Positions 8,497 to 15,925 of a stretch of 35,050 nt of DNA are shown piece after piece. Made by a program: the position numbers and the translations under genes. Source of the stretch: Thermoflexus sp. GTDB lineage: Bacteria > Chloroflexota > Anaerolineae > Thermoflexales > Thermoflexaceae. Below the pieces are notes generated by a model. That model did no database searches, was not told where the DNA came from, and worked only from the letters and a program-made list of their open reading frames with translations. Position 1 is the first letter of the stretch, and every line of letters begins with the position of its first letter. Location: assembly GCF_025055495.1 (NCBI RefSeq), contig NZ_JANWXB010000154.1:1-35050 (forward strand), written 5' to 3'.

Positions 8497-9176
8497 CACA
8501 GGGTGATCTCCAGCAGATCCTCCGCGATATGCCGAAGGCGATCCGCCGGAAGCTCCGCCAGACGCATCGCCAGGCGAAGATAGGGCAGGTTGACCGGCGA
8601 TGTCACAAATGAGCGGACCTCCGGTGAGAGCGTTCGGAAGCGTTCCACCTGATCCAGCAGGAGAACCAACTGCCCAATCGGGCTGTCGGTGTCATAGAAG
8701 TCTGAAAGGGAAACCCCCAGATAGAGGCATAATCGCTCCAGCTCCACCAGGGGGATTGGACGCTCCCCTGATTCGTAGGCTCGAATCCGCCGGGGAGTGC
8801 ATCCCAGGAACGTCGCGACCTCCCGCAGGCTTTTACCCGCCCGTTCCCGGGCCTGGCGCAGGATCAGACCGATAATCCGATGACGGAGCGTAAGCAGTTC
8901 CGGGATCGCTTCCGCCATCCCATCTTCGCTCAGGGAGGCGACATGGCGATCGGGCTCCAGAAGGGCGGAAAGGGGGCACTGAAAGAACCAAGCTAGGGCC
9001 TCCAGCTCCGGCAGCGTGAGATCCCTGCGGCCGGCCTCATAGGCCCGATAACGGGCCGGTGGAATCCCCAGCAACGCTGCGCAATCCTTGATGGTTTTCC
9101 CCGCTCTTTCCCGAGCTTGCTGAAGGGCAATCCCCAGGATCTTCCGACGGATGACCAAGCGCTCCTGTTCATTCAT
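8496..9176 (-). CDS. Tandem XRE-family helix-turn-helix regulator
   Basis: The 226-aa protein contains two XRE-type helix-turn-helix domains, about residues 10-76 and 98-163. They are clear copies of each other: QARERAGK occurs in both, then LGIPPARYRAYEAGRRD versus LGCTPRRIRAYESGERP, then LPELEAL versus LVELERL. A roughly 60-residue helical tail follows, with no enzyme motif. Cro/C1-type repressors normally bind as dimers; a covalent tandem could bind a site as one chain. AGGA lies about 10 nt before the ATG. The gene is coupled to the small membrane protein downstream. Its target is unknown. Confidence 0.85.
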   Translation of the reverse strand: MNEQERLVIRRKILGIALQQARERAGKTIKDCAALLGIPPARYRAYEAGRRDLTLPELEALAWFFQCPLSALLEPDRHVASLSEDGMAEAIPELLTLRHRIIGLILRQARERAGKSLREVATFLGCTPRRIRAYESGERPIPLVELERLCLYLGVSLSDFYDTDSPIGQLVLLLDQVERFRTLSPEVRSFVTSPVNLPYLRLAMRLAELPADRLRHIAEDLLEITL

Positions 9177-9498
9177 AAGCCGTGTTCCTGAGATCCAGTT
9201 TCGCCGTCTTCAGCCTTACCGCTTCATACCCGTTGGGGGCGGGGTCGAGGGCCTTCGCTCTGCGACCCAGCTCTCCAAGATAAGGTTGGAGCGTCGCTGC
9301 ACCCTCACCCGCCCCATCGCTCTTCAGGCTACGGGGAGTGAGAAGACGAACTGCATAACCATCAACCCACAGGTGGCTAGAGGATCGCGGCTCACATTAT
9401 AATCAGGAACGGCTGTTCTGGGTAGCGTTTTGAAGGGGGGAGAAGGATTTCAAGGCAGGCGGGCCGCCAAGCCTTGAAACCCCACCAGGAGGGTTTCC
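9177..9498. other. Divergent intergenic region with a TATAAT box
   Basis: These 322 bases separate the tandem-XRE gene (-) from the UbiA-type gene (+). A perfect TATAAT lies at 9398-9403 on the plus strand but has no good -35 partner. No tRNA, small gene or strong hairpin is seen. Confidence 0.45.
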
Positions 9499-10398
9499 GT
9501 GCGGGCCATTCCCATCCCTCAGAAAGGAGCGCTGATCGCCCTGGCGCAATCCATGCGGCCGCGCCAGTGGCTGAAGAACCTCTTCATCTTCGCACCCCTC
9601 GTCTTCGACGAGAAGCTCCTCCGCCCGGAGCCGCTGGGACGCACCCTGGCGGGCTTCATCATCCTTTGCCTGCTTTCCGGGGCCGTTTATCTCTTTAATG
9701 ACCTGCAGGATCTAGAAAGAGATCGTCAGCATCCACGCAAGCGCCATCGGCCTCTGCCATCCGGGGAGCTGGATCCGCGGGTCGCGTGGGGGGCCGCTCT
9801 CCTCATCCCCCTGGGTCTGGTTTATCCCTCCCTCGTTCTGAACCCATGGTTCGCCCTCATCGCCTATGTTTACTGGGGAATGAACCTGGCCTACTCGCTC
9901 TGGCTGAAGCACTTGGTGATCCTGGATGTATTGACCCTGGCCAGCGGCTATGTCCTGCGCGTTGCCGCCGGGGTGTTCCTGGTCCACGTAGAACGATTCT
10001 CGCCATGGCTTTACCTGTGCACGCTGCTGCTGGCCCTCTTCATTGGCTTCGCCAAGCGCCGTCAGGAGATCATCCTGCTCGGAGAAAACGCCCGCAACCA
10101 CCGGGCCATCCTGGAAGAATACACCGTCCGTTTCCTGGATGAGATGATGAGCGTGGTGATGGCGGCCACCATCGTGGCGTATTCTCTCTACACGTTCTCC
10201 GCTCCTAACCTTCCCTCCAACCACGCGATGATGCTCACCATCCCCTTCGTCCTGTATGGGATCTTTCGATATCTCTATCTGATTCATGTGAAAGGGGAAA
10301 CGGCACCGCCGGATGAGCTGGTGTTGAAGGATCGACCGTTGCTGCTTACAGTGATCCTCTGGGGGCTGATGGCGATCCTCATTTTATATCTCCTGTAA
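9499..10398 (+). CDS. UbiA-family prenyltransferase, decaprenyl-phosphate phosphoribosyltransferase-like
   Basis: The 299-aa polytopic membrane protein has the UbiA aspartate motif in YLFNDLQDLERDRQHPRKRH (Asn67, Asp68, Asp71, Asp75). The N-terminus MRPRQWLKNLFIFAPL and the LKDRPLLLT stretch near the C-terminus are typical of the branch that transfers 5-phosphoribose from PRPP to polyprenyl phosphate, the first step to decaprenyl-phospho-arabinose. The second Asp-rich region is altered relative to quinone-pathway UbiA enzymes. The start is a GTG with AGGAGGG at 9488-9494 just before it; an internal ATG is at 9553. The epimerase/reductase partners (DprE1/DprE2) are not in the window. A quinone or heme prenyltransferase is a less likely alternative. 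Confidence 0.82.
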   Translation: MRAIPIPQKGALIALAQSMRPRQWLKNLFIFAPLVFDEKLLRPEPLGRTLAGFIILCLLSGAVYLFNDLQDLERDRQHPRKRHRPLPSGELDPRVAWGAALLIPLGLVYPSLVLNPWFALIAYVYWGMNLAYSLWLKHLVILDVLTLASGYVLRVAAGVFLVHVERFSPWLYLCTLLLALFIGFAKRRQEIILLGENARNHRAILEEYTVRFLDEMMSVVMAATIVAYSLYTFSAPNLPSNHAMMLTIPFVLYGIFRYLYLIHVKGETAPPDELVLKDRPLLLTVILWGLMAILILYLL

Positions 10399-10473
10399 GC
10401 CAGAAAAGGTGCGGGACAGGCGGCTTCGCCGCCTATCCCGCCATATCCCAACCCCCAGCTGGCCAGGAGGCCT

Positions 10474-10505
10474 CCCTCCCCGAGGGCCAAGGGCCTCGGG
10501 GAGGG
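10474..10505. repeat. Dispersed hairpin element, copy 2
   Basis: The arms CCCTCCCCGAGG (10474-10485) and CCTCGGGGAGGG (10494-10505) are perfectly complementary over 12 bp around an 8-nt loop. It lies between the UbiA-type gene and the antiporter gene and has no T-run. Confidence 0.7.
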
Positions 10506-10625
10506 GAAAGAAGGACATCGGGTCTGGGATGTTGTCGAAGGCAGTGCCCCGGACCCCGAACCTCCGGGAGGGCGTTGGGCTCCCGGCCTTCAATCCAAAC
10601 ACAAAGCACAGGAGGGCGAACACCG

Positions 10626-11660
10626 ATGCCATGGTCCAGAGCGCTGCTGATCACTGTCCCAATGGCTGTGCTGGCGGCCGTGTTGAACGCGGGGCCGATC
10701 CCGGTGCTGATCCTGAGCGCTATTGCCCTGATCCCCTTAGCCGCCCTGATTGGGGAAGCCACCGAGGAGCTGGCCGCGCGAACTGGGCCGGTGGTGGGGG
10801 GATTGCTGAATGCCACGATGGGAAACGCTGCGGAGCTGATCATCGCCCTGGCCGGGATCCGCGCCGGGCTGCTGGACTTGGTGAAAGCCTCCATCACCGG
10901 GTGCATCATCGGGAACCTGCTCCTGGTGATGGGGCTCAGCCTCCTGGTTGGCGGATGGCGCCACGGCGTCCAGCGCTTCTCCCGGGAACGGGCAGGGGTC
11001 CTGGCGACCATGACGGTGATCTCCTTCATCGCCCTGGGGATCCCCACCCTGTTCAGCCGCACCATCGCTGCCCATCACCCGGAAGCGGTGGGGACGATGA
11101 GCCTAGAGGTGGCGGGGCTGATGCTAGCACTCTATGGCCTGAGCGTGGTCTATACCTTGCGCGCCCGCCAGCCGCTGTCGGCCCACGTCACCCACCCGGC
11201 CCGCTGGTCTCCGTCGCAGGCGCTGGGGATTCTGGCCGCCGCTACTGCTGGGGTGGTAGCGATGAGCGAGCTGCTGGTCCACGCCGTGGAGCCTTCGCTC
11301 AAGGCCCTCGGCCTGACGGAGTTCTTTGTGGGGATCATCCTGATCCCGCTGGTGGGGAACGTGGCGGAGCACTTCGTGGCGGTGCAGGTGGCGGCGGAGG
11401 ATCGCATCGATCTCTCCCTGGAGATCGCCGTGGGCTCCAGCTTGCAGATCGCCCTGCTGGTGGCCCCGGTGCTGGTCTTCGCCAGCCTGGCCATGGGGCA
11501 ACCGATGGATCTGGTCTTCCACCCGCTGGAGCTCGTCGCCGTGGTGATGGCCGGGATCATCGCGGCCTTCATTGCCCTGGATGGGGAGACCAACTGGCTG
11601 GAAGGCGCGCAGCTTCTGGCGGTCTATGGGATGCTGGGGATCGCCTTCTTTTTCGTGTAA
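10626..11660 (+). CDS. Calcium/proton antiporter (CaCA superfamily, CAX type)
   Basis: The 344-aa membrane protein has the two inverted alpha repeats of the CaCA family. Repeat 1 is LLNATMGNAAELIIALAGI with Glu70, and repeat 2 is IPLVGNVAEHFVAVQVAAED with Glu248. These GNxAE motifs are the ion-binding segments of Ca2+/H+ exchangers, which export Ca2+ using the proton gradient. About eleven hydrophobic segments are visible, and length is normal for CAX. The frame is open upstream to 10575, but the ATG at 10626 has AGGAGGGC at 10610-10617 with a good spacer. A hairpin follows the stop. The cation could also include Mn2+ or Na+. Confidence 0.9.
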   Translation: MPWSRALLITVPMAVLAAVLNAGPIPVLILSAIALIPLAALIGEATEELAARTGPVVGGLLNATMGNAAELIIALAGIRAGLLDLVKASITGCIIGNLLLVMGLSLLVGGWRHGVQRFSRERAGVLATMTVISFIALGIPTLFSRTIAAHHPEAVGTMSLEVAGLMLALYGLSVVYTLRARQPLSAHVTHPARWSPSQALGILAAATAGVVAMSELLVHAVEPSLKALGLTEFFVGIILIPLVGNVAEHFVAVQVAAEDRIDLSLEIAVGSSLQIALLVAPVLVFASLAMGQPMDLVFHPLELVAVVMAGIIAAFIALDGETNWLEGAQLLAVYGMLGIAFFFV

Positions 11661-11689
11661 GGGGCGGACCGCCTTGCCGTCCGCCCCTT
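11659..11689. terminator. Hairpin terminator after the antiporter gene
   Basis: An 11-bp inverted repeat (arms 11659-11669 and 11679-11689, core GGGGCGGAC / GTCCGCCCC, 9-nt loop) starts at the stop codon of the antiporter gene. It sits between two converging genes, so it may act on both. The T-tract is only two bases, which lowers confidence in intrinsic termination. Confidence 0.7.
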
Positions 11690-11701
11690 CCGACCTGCGC
11701 T

Positions 11702-12187
11702 TCAGGCAGAGGCGGGGGCCTCCTCCAACCCATACTCGCCTTCCACCGGCTCCGCCCCAGGCGTGGTGGGCTCGACCCGATAGCGATACCGGATGCGGGC
11801 GGTCTTCCGGAGCATGGCGCTGACCGAGCAATACTTCGTCACCGAGAGCTCGATCGCTCGCACCAGCGCCTGAGGATCGACGTTCCCTTTCACCACATAC
11901 AGGACGTCGATATCGGTGTAGACTTTGGGATGCTCGGAGGCGCGCTCGCCCCGAACCTCCATGGAAAACCCTTCGAGGGGCTGACGCTTCTTGCGCAGGA
12001 TGGACAGCACGTCCATCGCCGTGCACCCAGCGAGGGCGACCAGCAGCATCTCCATCGGGCGAGGCCCCTCATTGCGTCCCCCGGCCTCCGGAGCAGCGTC
12101 CATGATCACCGAATGGCCGCTTGGAGTGAAGGCCTCTAACTTCATCCCCTGAGGGTCCAACAGACTCAGCCGGATCTCAGTGCTCAT
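11702..12187 (-). CDS. OsmC-family protein
   Basis: The 161-aa protein has the OsmC/Ohr fold signature: NEGPRPMEMLLVALAGCTAMDVL with Cys55 and SVTKYCSVSAMLRK with Cys120, the cysteine pair that reduces organic hydroperoxides in this family. Length is typical. The start ATG at 12187 is preceded by AAGGAGG; the frame stays open further upstream but those residues do not belong to the family. It is the last gene of a minus-strand cluster containing two zinc ribbons and a CsoR/CstR-type repressor. It may act in peroxide or reactive-sulfur detoxification in the cytoplasm; YhfA-like members have no clear enzymatic role. Confidence 0.9.
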   Translation of the reverse strand: MSTEIRLSLLDPQGMKLEAFTPSGHSVIMDAAPEAGGRNEGPRPMEMLLVALAGCTAMDVLSILRKKRQPLEGFSMEVRGERASEHPKVYTDIDVLYVVKGNVDPQALVRAIELSVTKYCSVSAMLRKTARIRYRYRVEPTTPGAEPVEGEYGLEEAPASA

Positions 12188-12300
12188 GGGATCCTCCTTC
12201 GAACAGATCCGATGTTCAAGCGGAGCAAAAGGCAAAGCAAACCTCCGCCTTAGCTCCGGTGATCTCGGGCGAGGGCACCGCCCCCGCTGGAATCCAGCTA

Positions 12301-12552
12301 TCAGGTGCACACCCCTCGGGCTCCAGTGCGGAACCCACAGATGGGGCAGTAGACGTTGAAATAGCCATCATATTCGAGAGGAGCGAACCCACAGTTTGGG
12401 CAAAGATCCCCTGCCCGGTAGCTTTCCACGGCCTCTTCCGCTCTTCCTGGATTGTGAAGCGGAAACGGGAGAGAGCCTTCCGAAGAATCTGGCTTCTTTC
12501 TTCGACCCGATCCTTGTGATGAGCCCCCTGTCTGCCACCAATACTCCCCCAT
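12301..12552 (-). CDS. Small zinc-ribbon protein
   Basis: This 83-aa protein has a polar, low-complexity N-terminus and a C-terminal zinc ribbon with four cysteines in two CxxC knuckles: CPNCG (Cys51, Cys54) and CPICG (Cys69, Cys72), spaced by 14 residues. GGGGAGG precedes the ATG at a good distance. The protein is not recognised beyond the ribbon. It lies between the CsoR/CstR-type gene and osmC on the same strand with gaps of about 140 and 110 nt, so co-transcription is possible. Confidence 0.65.
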   Translation of the reverse strand: MGEYWWQTGGSSQGSGRRKKPDSSEGSLPFPLHNPGRAEEAVESYRAGDLCPNCGFAPLEYDGYFNVYCPICGFRTGARGVCT

Positions 12553-12691
12553 GGGGACCTCCCCTCTGGATCCCGGATGATTCTGACAGATCCGGTTGGC
12601 CTCCGCCCAAGGGGCCCGATCGATCCCTGGCCATAGTAGGGGCGGCGGCCCCGGGGGGCCGCCCTCATCGTTCCTAACCCCGAGGAGCTGC

Positions 12692-12958
12692 TCAAGGAAG
12701 CCGCTGGAGCGCGGCCAGGAGAGCCCGAACCGCCTCAGCGGAGCGGGCCGGATCCTCCCGGGCGCAGGCCTGGACGTAGGCCCGGACGGCGAAGAGAAAG
12801 GCCTGATGGGCCGCCGCCCGCAGCGCCGCCAGCTGCTCCAACACCTCCTGACAGTCCCGCTCCTCTTGAATCATCCGCTCCACCCCGCGGGCTTGACCCT
12901 GCAGACGCCGCAGGCGCCGGATCAACTGCTGTTCAGCTTCTGTGGAGATTCGGATCAT
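12692..12958 (-). CDS. CsoR/FrmR/CstR-family repressor, CstR-like
   Basis: The 88-aa all-helical protein matches the DUF156 family: LIRRLRRLQGQARGVERMIQEERDCQEVLEQ. Numbering coincides with M. tuberculosis CsoR. Cys36 and Cys65 are present, but position 61, a copper-ligand His in CsoR, is Tyr. Two cysteines 29 residues apart without that His is the pattern of CstR, the per/polysulfide sensor, rather than of Cu(I)-sensing CsoR; this is inference from family knowledge. The ATG at 12958 is chosen because the family begins here; upstream in-frame sequence overlaps the FmdB gene. The ribosome site is weak (GGTGAG). It probably represses the cluster, perhaps through the palindrome at 13313-13326. 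Confidence 0.85.
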   Translation of the reverse strand: MIRISTEAEQQLIRRLRRLQGQARGVERMIQEERDCQEVLEQLAALRAAAHQAFLFAVRAYVQACAREDPARSAEAVRALLAALQRLP

Positions 12959-13064
12959 ACAGCGCTCACCGGGCCTCAAAAATTGAAATAAAAGGGCTCT
13001 TCCCGTTCCCCAGCTGACGTCAAGCCCAGAGGGAGGCGACCCGGCCTCCCGCTCAGCGAATCCG

Positions 13065-13259
13065 TCAGGTGACCGGGCCGCAGGCCGTATCCCGGCGTGA
13101 CCCGCCATCCATCCCTCGGGCGGCAAACCGCGAGAGCCGTTTCTCCGCCTCCCGCCGGCCGCAATCCGGACACTCGATCTCTTCCACCGGGGTGTTCCAT
13201 CGGACCAGCTGCTCGAACTCGGCTCCGCAGGCACGGCATCGGTACTCGTAGAGCGGCAT
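13065..13259 (-). CDS. FmdB-family zinc ribbon protein
   Basis: The 64-aa protein starts MPLYEYRCRACGAEFEQLV, the hallmark of the FmdB/CxxC_CxxC_SSSS family. Cys8, Cys11, Cys30 and Cys33 form a zinc ribbon, and the C-terminal tail is basic. Family members are small putative regulators of unknown function. GGGAGGA precedes the ATG on the minus strand. It is the first gene after the promoter at 13327-13355 and lies 106 nt upstream of the CstR-like gene. Confidence 0.85.
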   Translation of the reverse strand: MPLYEYRCRACGAEFEQLVRWNTPVEEIECPDCGRREAEKRLSRFAARGMDGGSRRDTACGPVT

Positions 13260-13312
13260 CCCGTCCTCCCAACTTCAGGATCCCCGTATGAACCGGGCTC
13301 GAGCAAAATACG

Positions 13313-13326
13313 CTATACCCGTATAG
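13313..13326. promoter_or_regulatory. Palindrome at the transcription start, candidate CstR-like operator
   Basis: CTATAC-CC-GTATAG is a 6-2-6 inverted repeat immediately downstream of the predicted -10 box and about 54 nt before the FmdB start codon. CsoR/CstR repressors recognise TATACC...GGTATA-like sites, so it may be the operator of the CstR-like protein encoded in the same cluster. The spacer is shorter than in typical CsoR boxes. Confidence 0.5.
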
Positions 13327-13355
13327 AGGATAACCGAGCTGGCCAGACTGGTCAA
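13327..13355 (-). promoter_or_regulatory. Sigma70-type promoter of the FmdB-CstR cluster
   Basis: On the minus strand TTGACC (13355-13350) and TATCCT (13332-13327) are separated by exactly 17 nt, matching the -35 and -10 consensus at 5/6 and 4/6 positions. The expected start point falls in or next to the palindrome at 13313-13326. Confidence 0.55.
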
Positions 13356-13701
13356 ATTCGGAGGGCAGCTTACAGGCGGAGGTCCCTTAGGCCATGAGGA
13401 AAGATAAAAGGGGGTAAAGCCATTCCATCCGTCCAGCCGGCTCCTCATCGCGTAATTTCTATAAAATAAAATCTGGGGTGGCCCATATCCCTGAGTCATC
13501 GGAGGGAAACAAGACAACCCCTGGATCCGTTGCGTAAGCGACGTCGAATTCGCAGCATGCATTTGCAACGTGAGGAGGGAAAAAGGTCGGGGTGGTGGGT
13601 CAGGCGGCAACGCTGCCCCTTCCCCACCCAAGCTCCCGGCCTGCTGCGAAGCCCAATTCAGAAAGCGAGCGAGCATGACCTTGAGGGCCCAGGAGGATGC
13701 G

Positions 13702-14274
13702 ATGCCGGCCGCCAGCGAGCTTCGCCCGGGGATGGCGATCCGGTTAGAGGGAACACTGTTCCTGGTGATCGATGCGGTCTATCACTCCGGGACCGCGCAA
13801 CAGAAGGGCGTGGTGCACACCCGGTTGCGCAACCTGCGCACCGGGGTCGTAACGGATCGGCGCTTCCGGCCGGAGGAGCGGGTGGAGGAGGTCTCCCTGG
13901 AGCGCCGGGTGATGGAATACCTTTACAATGATGGCGAGATGTTCTATTTCATGGATCCCGAAACCTATGATCAGATCCCGATCCCAGCCGCGATGATCGG
14001 AGACCTGGAGATCTTCCTCCAGCCTAACCAGCGGATCCCGGTGGAATTCCATGAGGGGCAACCCGTTGCCGTGGCCTTCCCGGAAACCGTGGATCTCCGC
14101 GTGGTCCACACTTCCCCGCCTTTGCGCGAGCGCGAGAGCCACGTTTACAAGCCGGCCATCTTGGAAAATGGAATCGAGGTGTTGGTTCCCCAGTTCATCA
14201 CCGAAGGGGACATCGTGCGGATCAACGTTTACACCCGGGCCTATGTCGATCGGGTGGGAAAGCGGGTCAGTTAG
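13702..14274 (+). CDS. efp: Elongation factor P, variant tip loop
   Basis: This 190-aa cytoplasmic protein has the three-domain EF-P layout: an N-terminal KOW-like domain (MPAASELRPGMAIRLEGTLFLV), YLYNDGEMFYFMD in domain II, and a C-terminal OB domain with VPQFITEGDIVRINVYTRAYVDRV. EF-P enters the ribosomal E site and relieves stalling at polyproline. The tip loop of domain I reads HSGTAQQKGVVH, where E. coli has VKPGKGQAF with modified Lys34. Counting back from the shared LRNLxTG strand puts Gln33 at the modified position, and the loop appears one residue longer. No EpmA/B or EarP gene is in the window. AGGAGG at 13691-13696 selects the ATG at 13702. A YeiP/EfpL-like paralogue is an alternative. 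Confidence 0.88.
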   Translation: MPAASELRPGMAIRLEGTLFLVIDAVYHSGTAQQKGVVHTRLRNLRTGVVTDRRFRPEERVEEVSLERRVMEYLYNDGEMFYFMDPETYDQIPIPAAMIGDLEIFLQPNQRIPVEFHEGQPVAVAFPETVDLRVVHTSPPLRERESHVYKPAILENGIEVLVPQFITEGDIVRINVYTRAYVDRVGKRVS

Positions 14275-14803
14275 CCCCATGAAAGCTTTGAGGTCGGGCG
14301 GGCCGCCTTAGGACATCCCCCTCGAGGCTCCTCCTCGCGGCCTGAGGGACCATGGGAAACGCGGGCGATGAATTCGACGTCGCTTGCGCGAACGATGGAT
14401 TGCTCCCCGGGGATTGGGGGGCTTCATCGGCTCCCTCTCCAAGGGTTCGCCGTGCCCCTGCGAATGGAATTCACCGCACACGTATGGGAAGGGAAATCAA
14501 GAAGAGTCCGAGGATGGGCATGGCCGTTCAAGACGGCCCCGCCCATCTCAAACATCCCTCGGCTCATGCCCAAAACGGGTGCAAGCCAGAGAGCGAACCA
14601 CCCGACGGCGGGAAAGAGCCCGATCCCCCTTCCCCCTACTCTCTCTCCACGCTGCTTCGCGGCGTGGAGAGAGGGATGTAAGAAACATTTGGGATAATGG
14701 GGTTGGGAGCTTCGCCCCCCCGCCCCACCACTCCAAACCTCTGCCCGCCACCCGTCATCGGACCCAGCCAGCGGCACGCGTTCTGAACATGAGCCCAATC
14801 CCT
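14275..14803. other. 529-bp gene-free region with one hairpin
   Basis: Several short open frames overlap here on both strands, but none has a ribosome site plus a recognisable protein. The region contains the hairpin at 14641-14673 and otherwise unremarkable GC-rich sequence between EF-P and the end of the peptidase gene. Confidence 0.6.
14641..14673. repeat. Dispersed hairpin element, copy 3
   Basis: The arms CTCTCTCCACGC (14641-14652) and GCGTGGAGAGAG (14662-14673) pair perfectly over 12 bp. The core CGCTGCTTCGCGGC is identical to the core of the copy near 19.81 kb. Confidence 0.7.
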
Positions 14804-15193
14804 TTACTCCAGCCCTAATCGGCCCAGGGCCTCCTCGCTCAGGCCAAAATAGTGTCCTAATTCGTGCAGCAACGTGCGCCGGATCTCAGCTCGCAGCCGG
14901 AAGGGATCGCTGCCGAAGTCGGCCTCCAGAGGACGACGGAAAAGCAGGATCCGCGATGGCCAGGCGATAGAGGCCCGATCCCGTTCCGCCAGGGTAGGCC
15001 CCTCGAACATGCCATACAGACTCTCCCCAGGGGAAAGACCCAGCGCCTGCCGCTGCTCCGGGGTAGGCTCCTCTTCCAAGAGGATCGCCAAGTTATCTAC
15101 AGCCTGTCGCAGATCCGCCGGCAGGGTTGTGAGGATCTCCGCCCATATGCGCTCGACCAGTTCAGAAGTGATCCGAAGTCGCCGCCGTCGCAT
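14804..15193 (-). CDS. Zincin-like metallopeptidase (DUF1025/MMP family)
   Basis: This 129-aa protein ends with the zinc-binding motif TLLHELGHYFGLSEE (His110, Glu111, His114, possible third ligand Glu120). It also has SLYGMFEGPTLAERD and PSRILLFRRPLE, typical of the small PF06262 metallopeptidase family. Length is typical. The ATG at 15193 lies inside the 3-prime end of the DtxR-type gene (32-nt overlap), so translation is probably coupled. The frame is open further upstream but within that gene. The substrate is unknown. Confidence 0.85.
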   Translation of the reverse strand: MRRRRLRITSELVERIWAEILTTLPADLRQAVDNLAILLEEEPTPEQRQALGLSPGESLYGMFEGPTLAERDRASIAWPSRILLFRRPLEADFGSDPFRLRAEIRRTLLHELGHYFGLSEEALGRLGLE

Positions 15194-15875
15194 CCGGTAT
15201 CGTTTCCAGAGGGGGTTCGGGAGAGGACACCCGCACAAAAACGTGTTCGGCCAGATTGCGTCGGATCCGATGTTCCTGATCGCCCACGCGGATGCGCAGG
15301 CCAGCGCCCGGCACCCATTCCTCAACGATCACCCGGGCGCCGGGTCGCAGGCCCGCCCGGGCGGCCTGTCGCAAGGTCGAGGCCTCATCGGTCACCCGCA
15401 GCACTTCACAGGCCATCCCCAGCGGAACCTCGCTCAGCCGTTGGGCGGCCGGAAGCGGGATCTCCCCAGCCCGCGTGGGGATGGGATCGCCATGAGGATC
15501 ATAGGCTGGGTGACCCAGCATCGCGGCGATCCGCTCCTCCAGGGCTTCGCTGATCGCATGCTCCAGACGATCGGCCTCCGCATGGACCTCGTCCCAATCA
15601 TAGCCCAGGGCTTCCATGAGGAAGAGCTCCAACAGGCGATGGTGCCGGATCACCTCCAGCGCGATCCGGCGGCCCGCCCGCGTCAGGGCCACCCCTCGAT
15701 ACGGCGTGTAGTGAACCAGCCGGAGCCGGGCCAACTTCTTCAACATCCCGGTCACCGACGGCGGGGCCACGTTCAGGTATTCCGCCAGTCGGGTCGTCGT
15801 GACCGTCCCTTCCCGTTCGGCCAGGATGTAAATCGCCCGCAGATAATCTTCCATCGACGAACTCAGCCGGGGCAT
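15162..15875 (-). CDS. DtxR/MntR-family metal-dependent repressor, Mn-type ligands
   Basis: This 237-aa protein has a winged helix-turn-helix (about 5-65), a dimerisation/metal domain (66-140) and a C-terminal SH3-like FeoA-type domain (about 155-230). Its numbering matches C. diphtheriae DtxR exactly: His79, Glu83, His98, Glu105 and His106 are conserved, but Met10 is Asp10 and Cys102 is Asp102. Carboxylates at these two positions are the MntR pattern, so Mn(II) sensing is more likely than Fe(II); this is inference. The ATG at 15875 begins MPRLSSSMEDYLRAIYIL, the family N-terminus. The upstream frame is open but unrelated. GTTGACAAC at 15926-15934 upstream may be part of its control site. Confidence 0.88.
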   Translation of the reverse strand: MPRLSSSMEDYLRAIYILAEREGTVTTTRLAEYLNVAPPSVTGMLKKLARLRLVHYTPYRGVALTRAGRRIALEVIRHHRLLELFLMEALGYDWDEVHAEADRLEHAISEALEERIAAMLGHPAYDPHGDPIPTRAGEIPLPAAQRLSEVPLGMACEVLRVTDEASTLRQAARAGLRPGARVIVEEWVPGAGLRIRVGDQEHRIRRNLAEHVFVRVSSPEPPLETIPDATAATSDHF

Positions 15876-15925
15876 CGCCGCTCCGTTCGATCTGTGGTCT
15901 TTCTTTCGCCTTAATCTTACCTCAA

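Larger units (their letters stand above)
13260..13701. other. Divergent control region between FmdB and EF-P genes
   Basis: This 442-bp region holds the promoter and palindrome of the minus-strand cluster near 13313-13355. It also has an AT-rich island around 13455-13473 that includes TATAAA but lacks a -35 partner. The EF-P reading frame is open from 13570, but that part is not EF-P-like. No other gene is supported. Confidence 0.5.

Noticed and set aside
10409-12139. A 576-aa open frame on the plus strand overlapping the antiporter and OsmC genes
   Set aside because: It is a GC-rich shadow frame with Pro, Gly and Arg bias and no recognisable domain. The CaCA antiporter and OsmC proteins have clear family motifs in other frames.
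12959-13306. N-terminal extension of the CsoR/CstR-like protein to 13306
   Set aside because: It overlaps the FmdB gene; the family's natural start is the ATG at 12958.
13275-13676. A 133-aa minus-strand frame between FmdB and EF-P
   Set aside because: It has no ribosome site or known motif and crosses the promoter and palindrome of the FmdB cluster.
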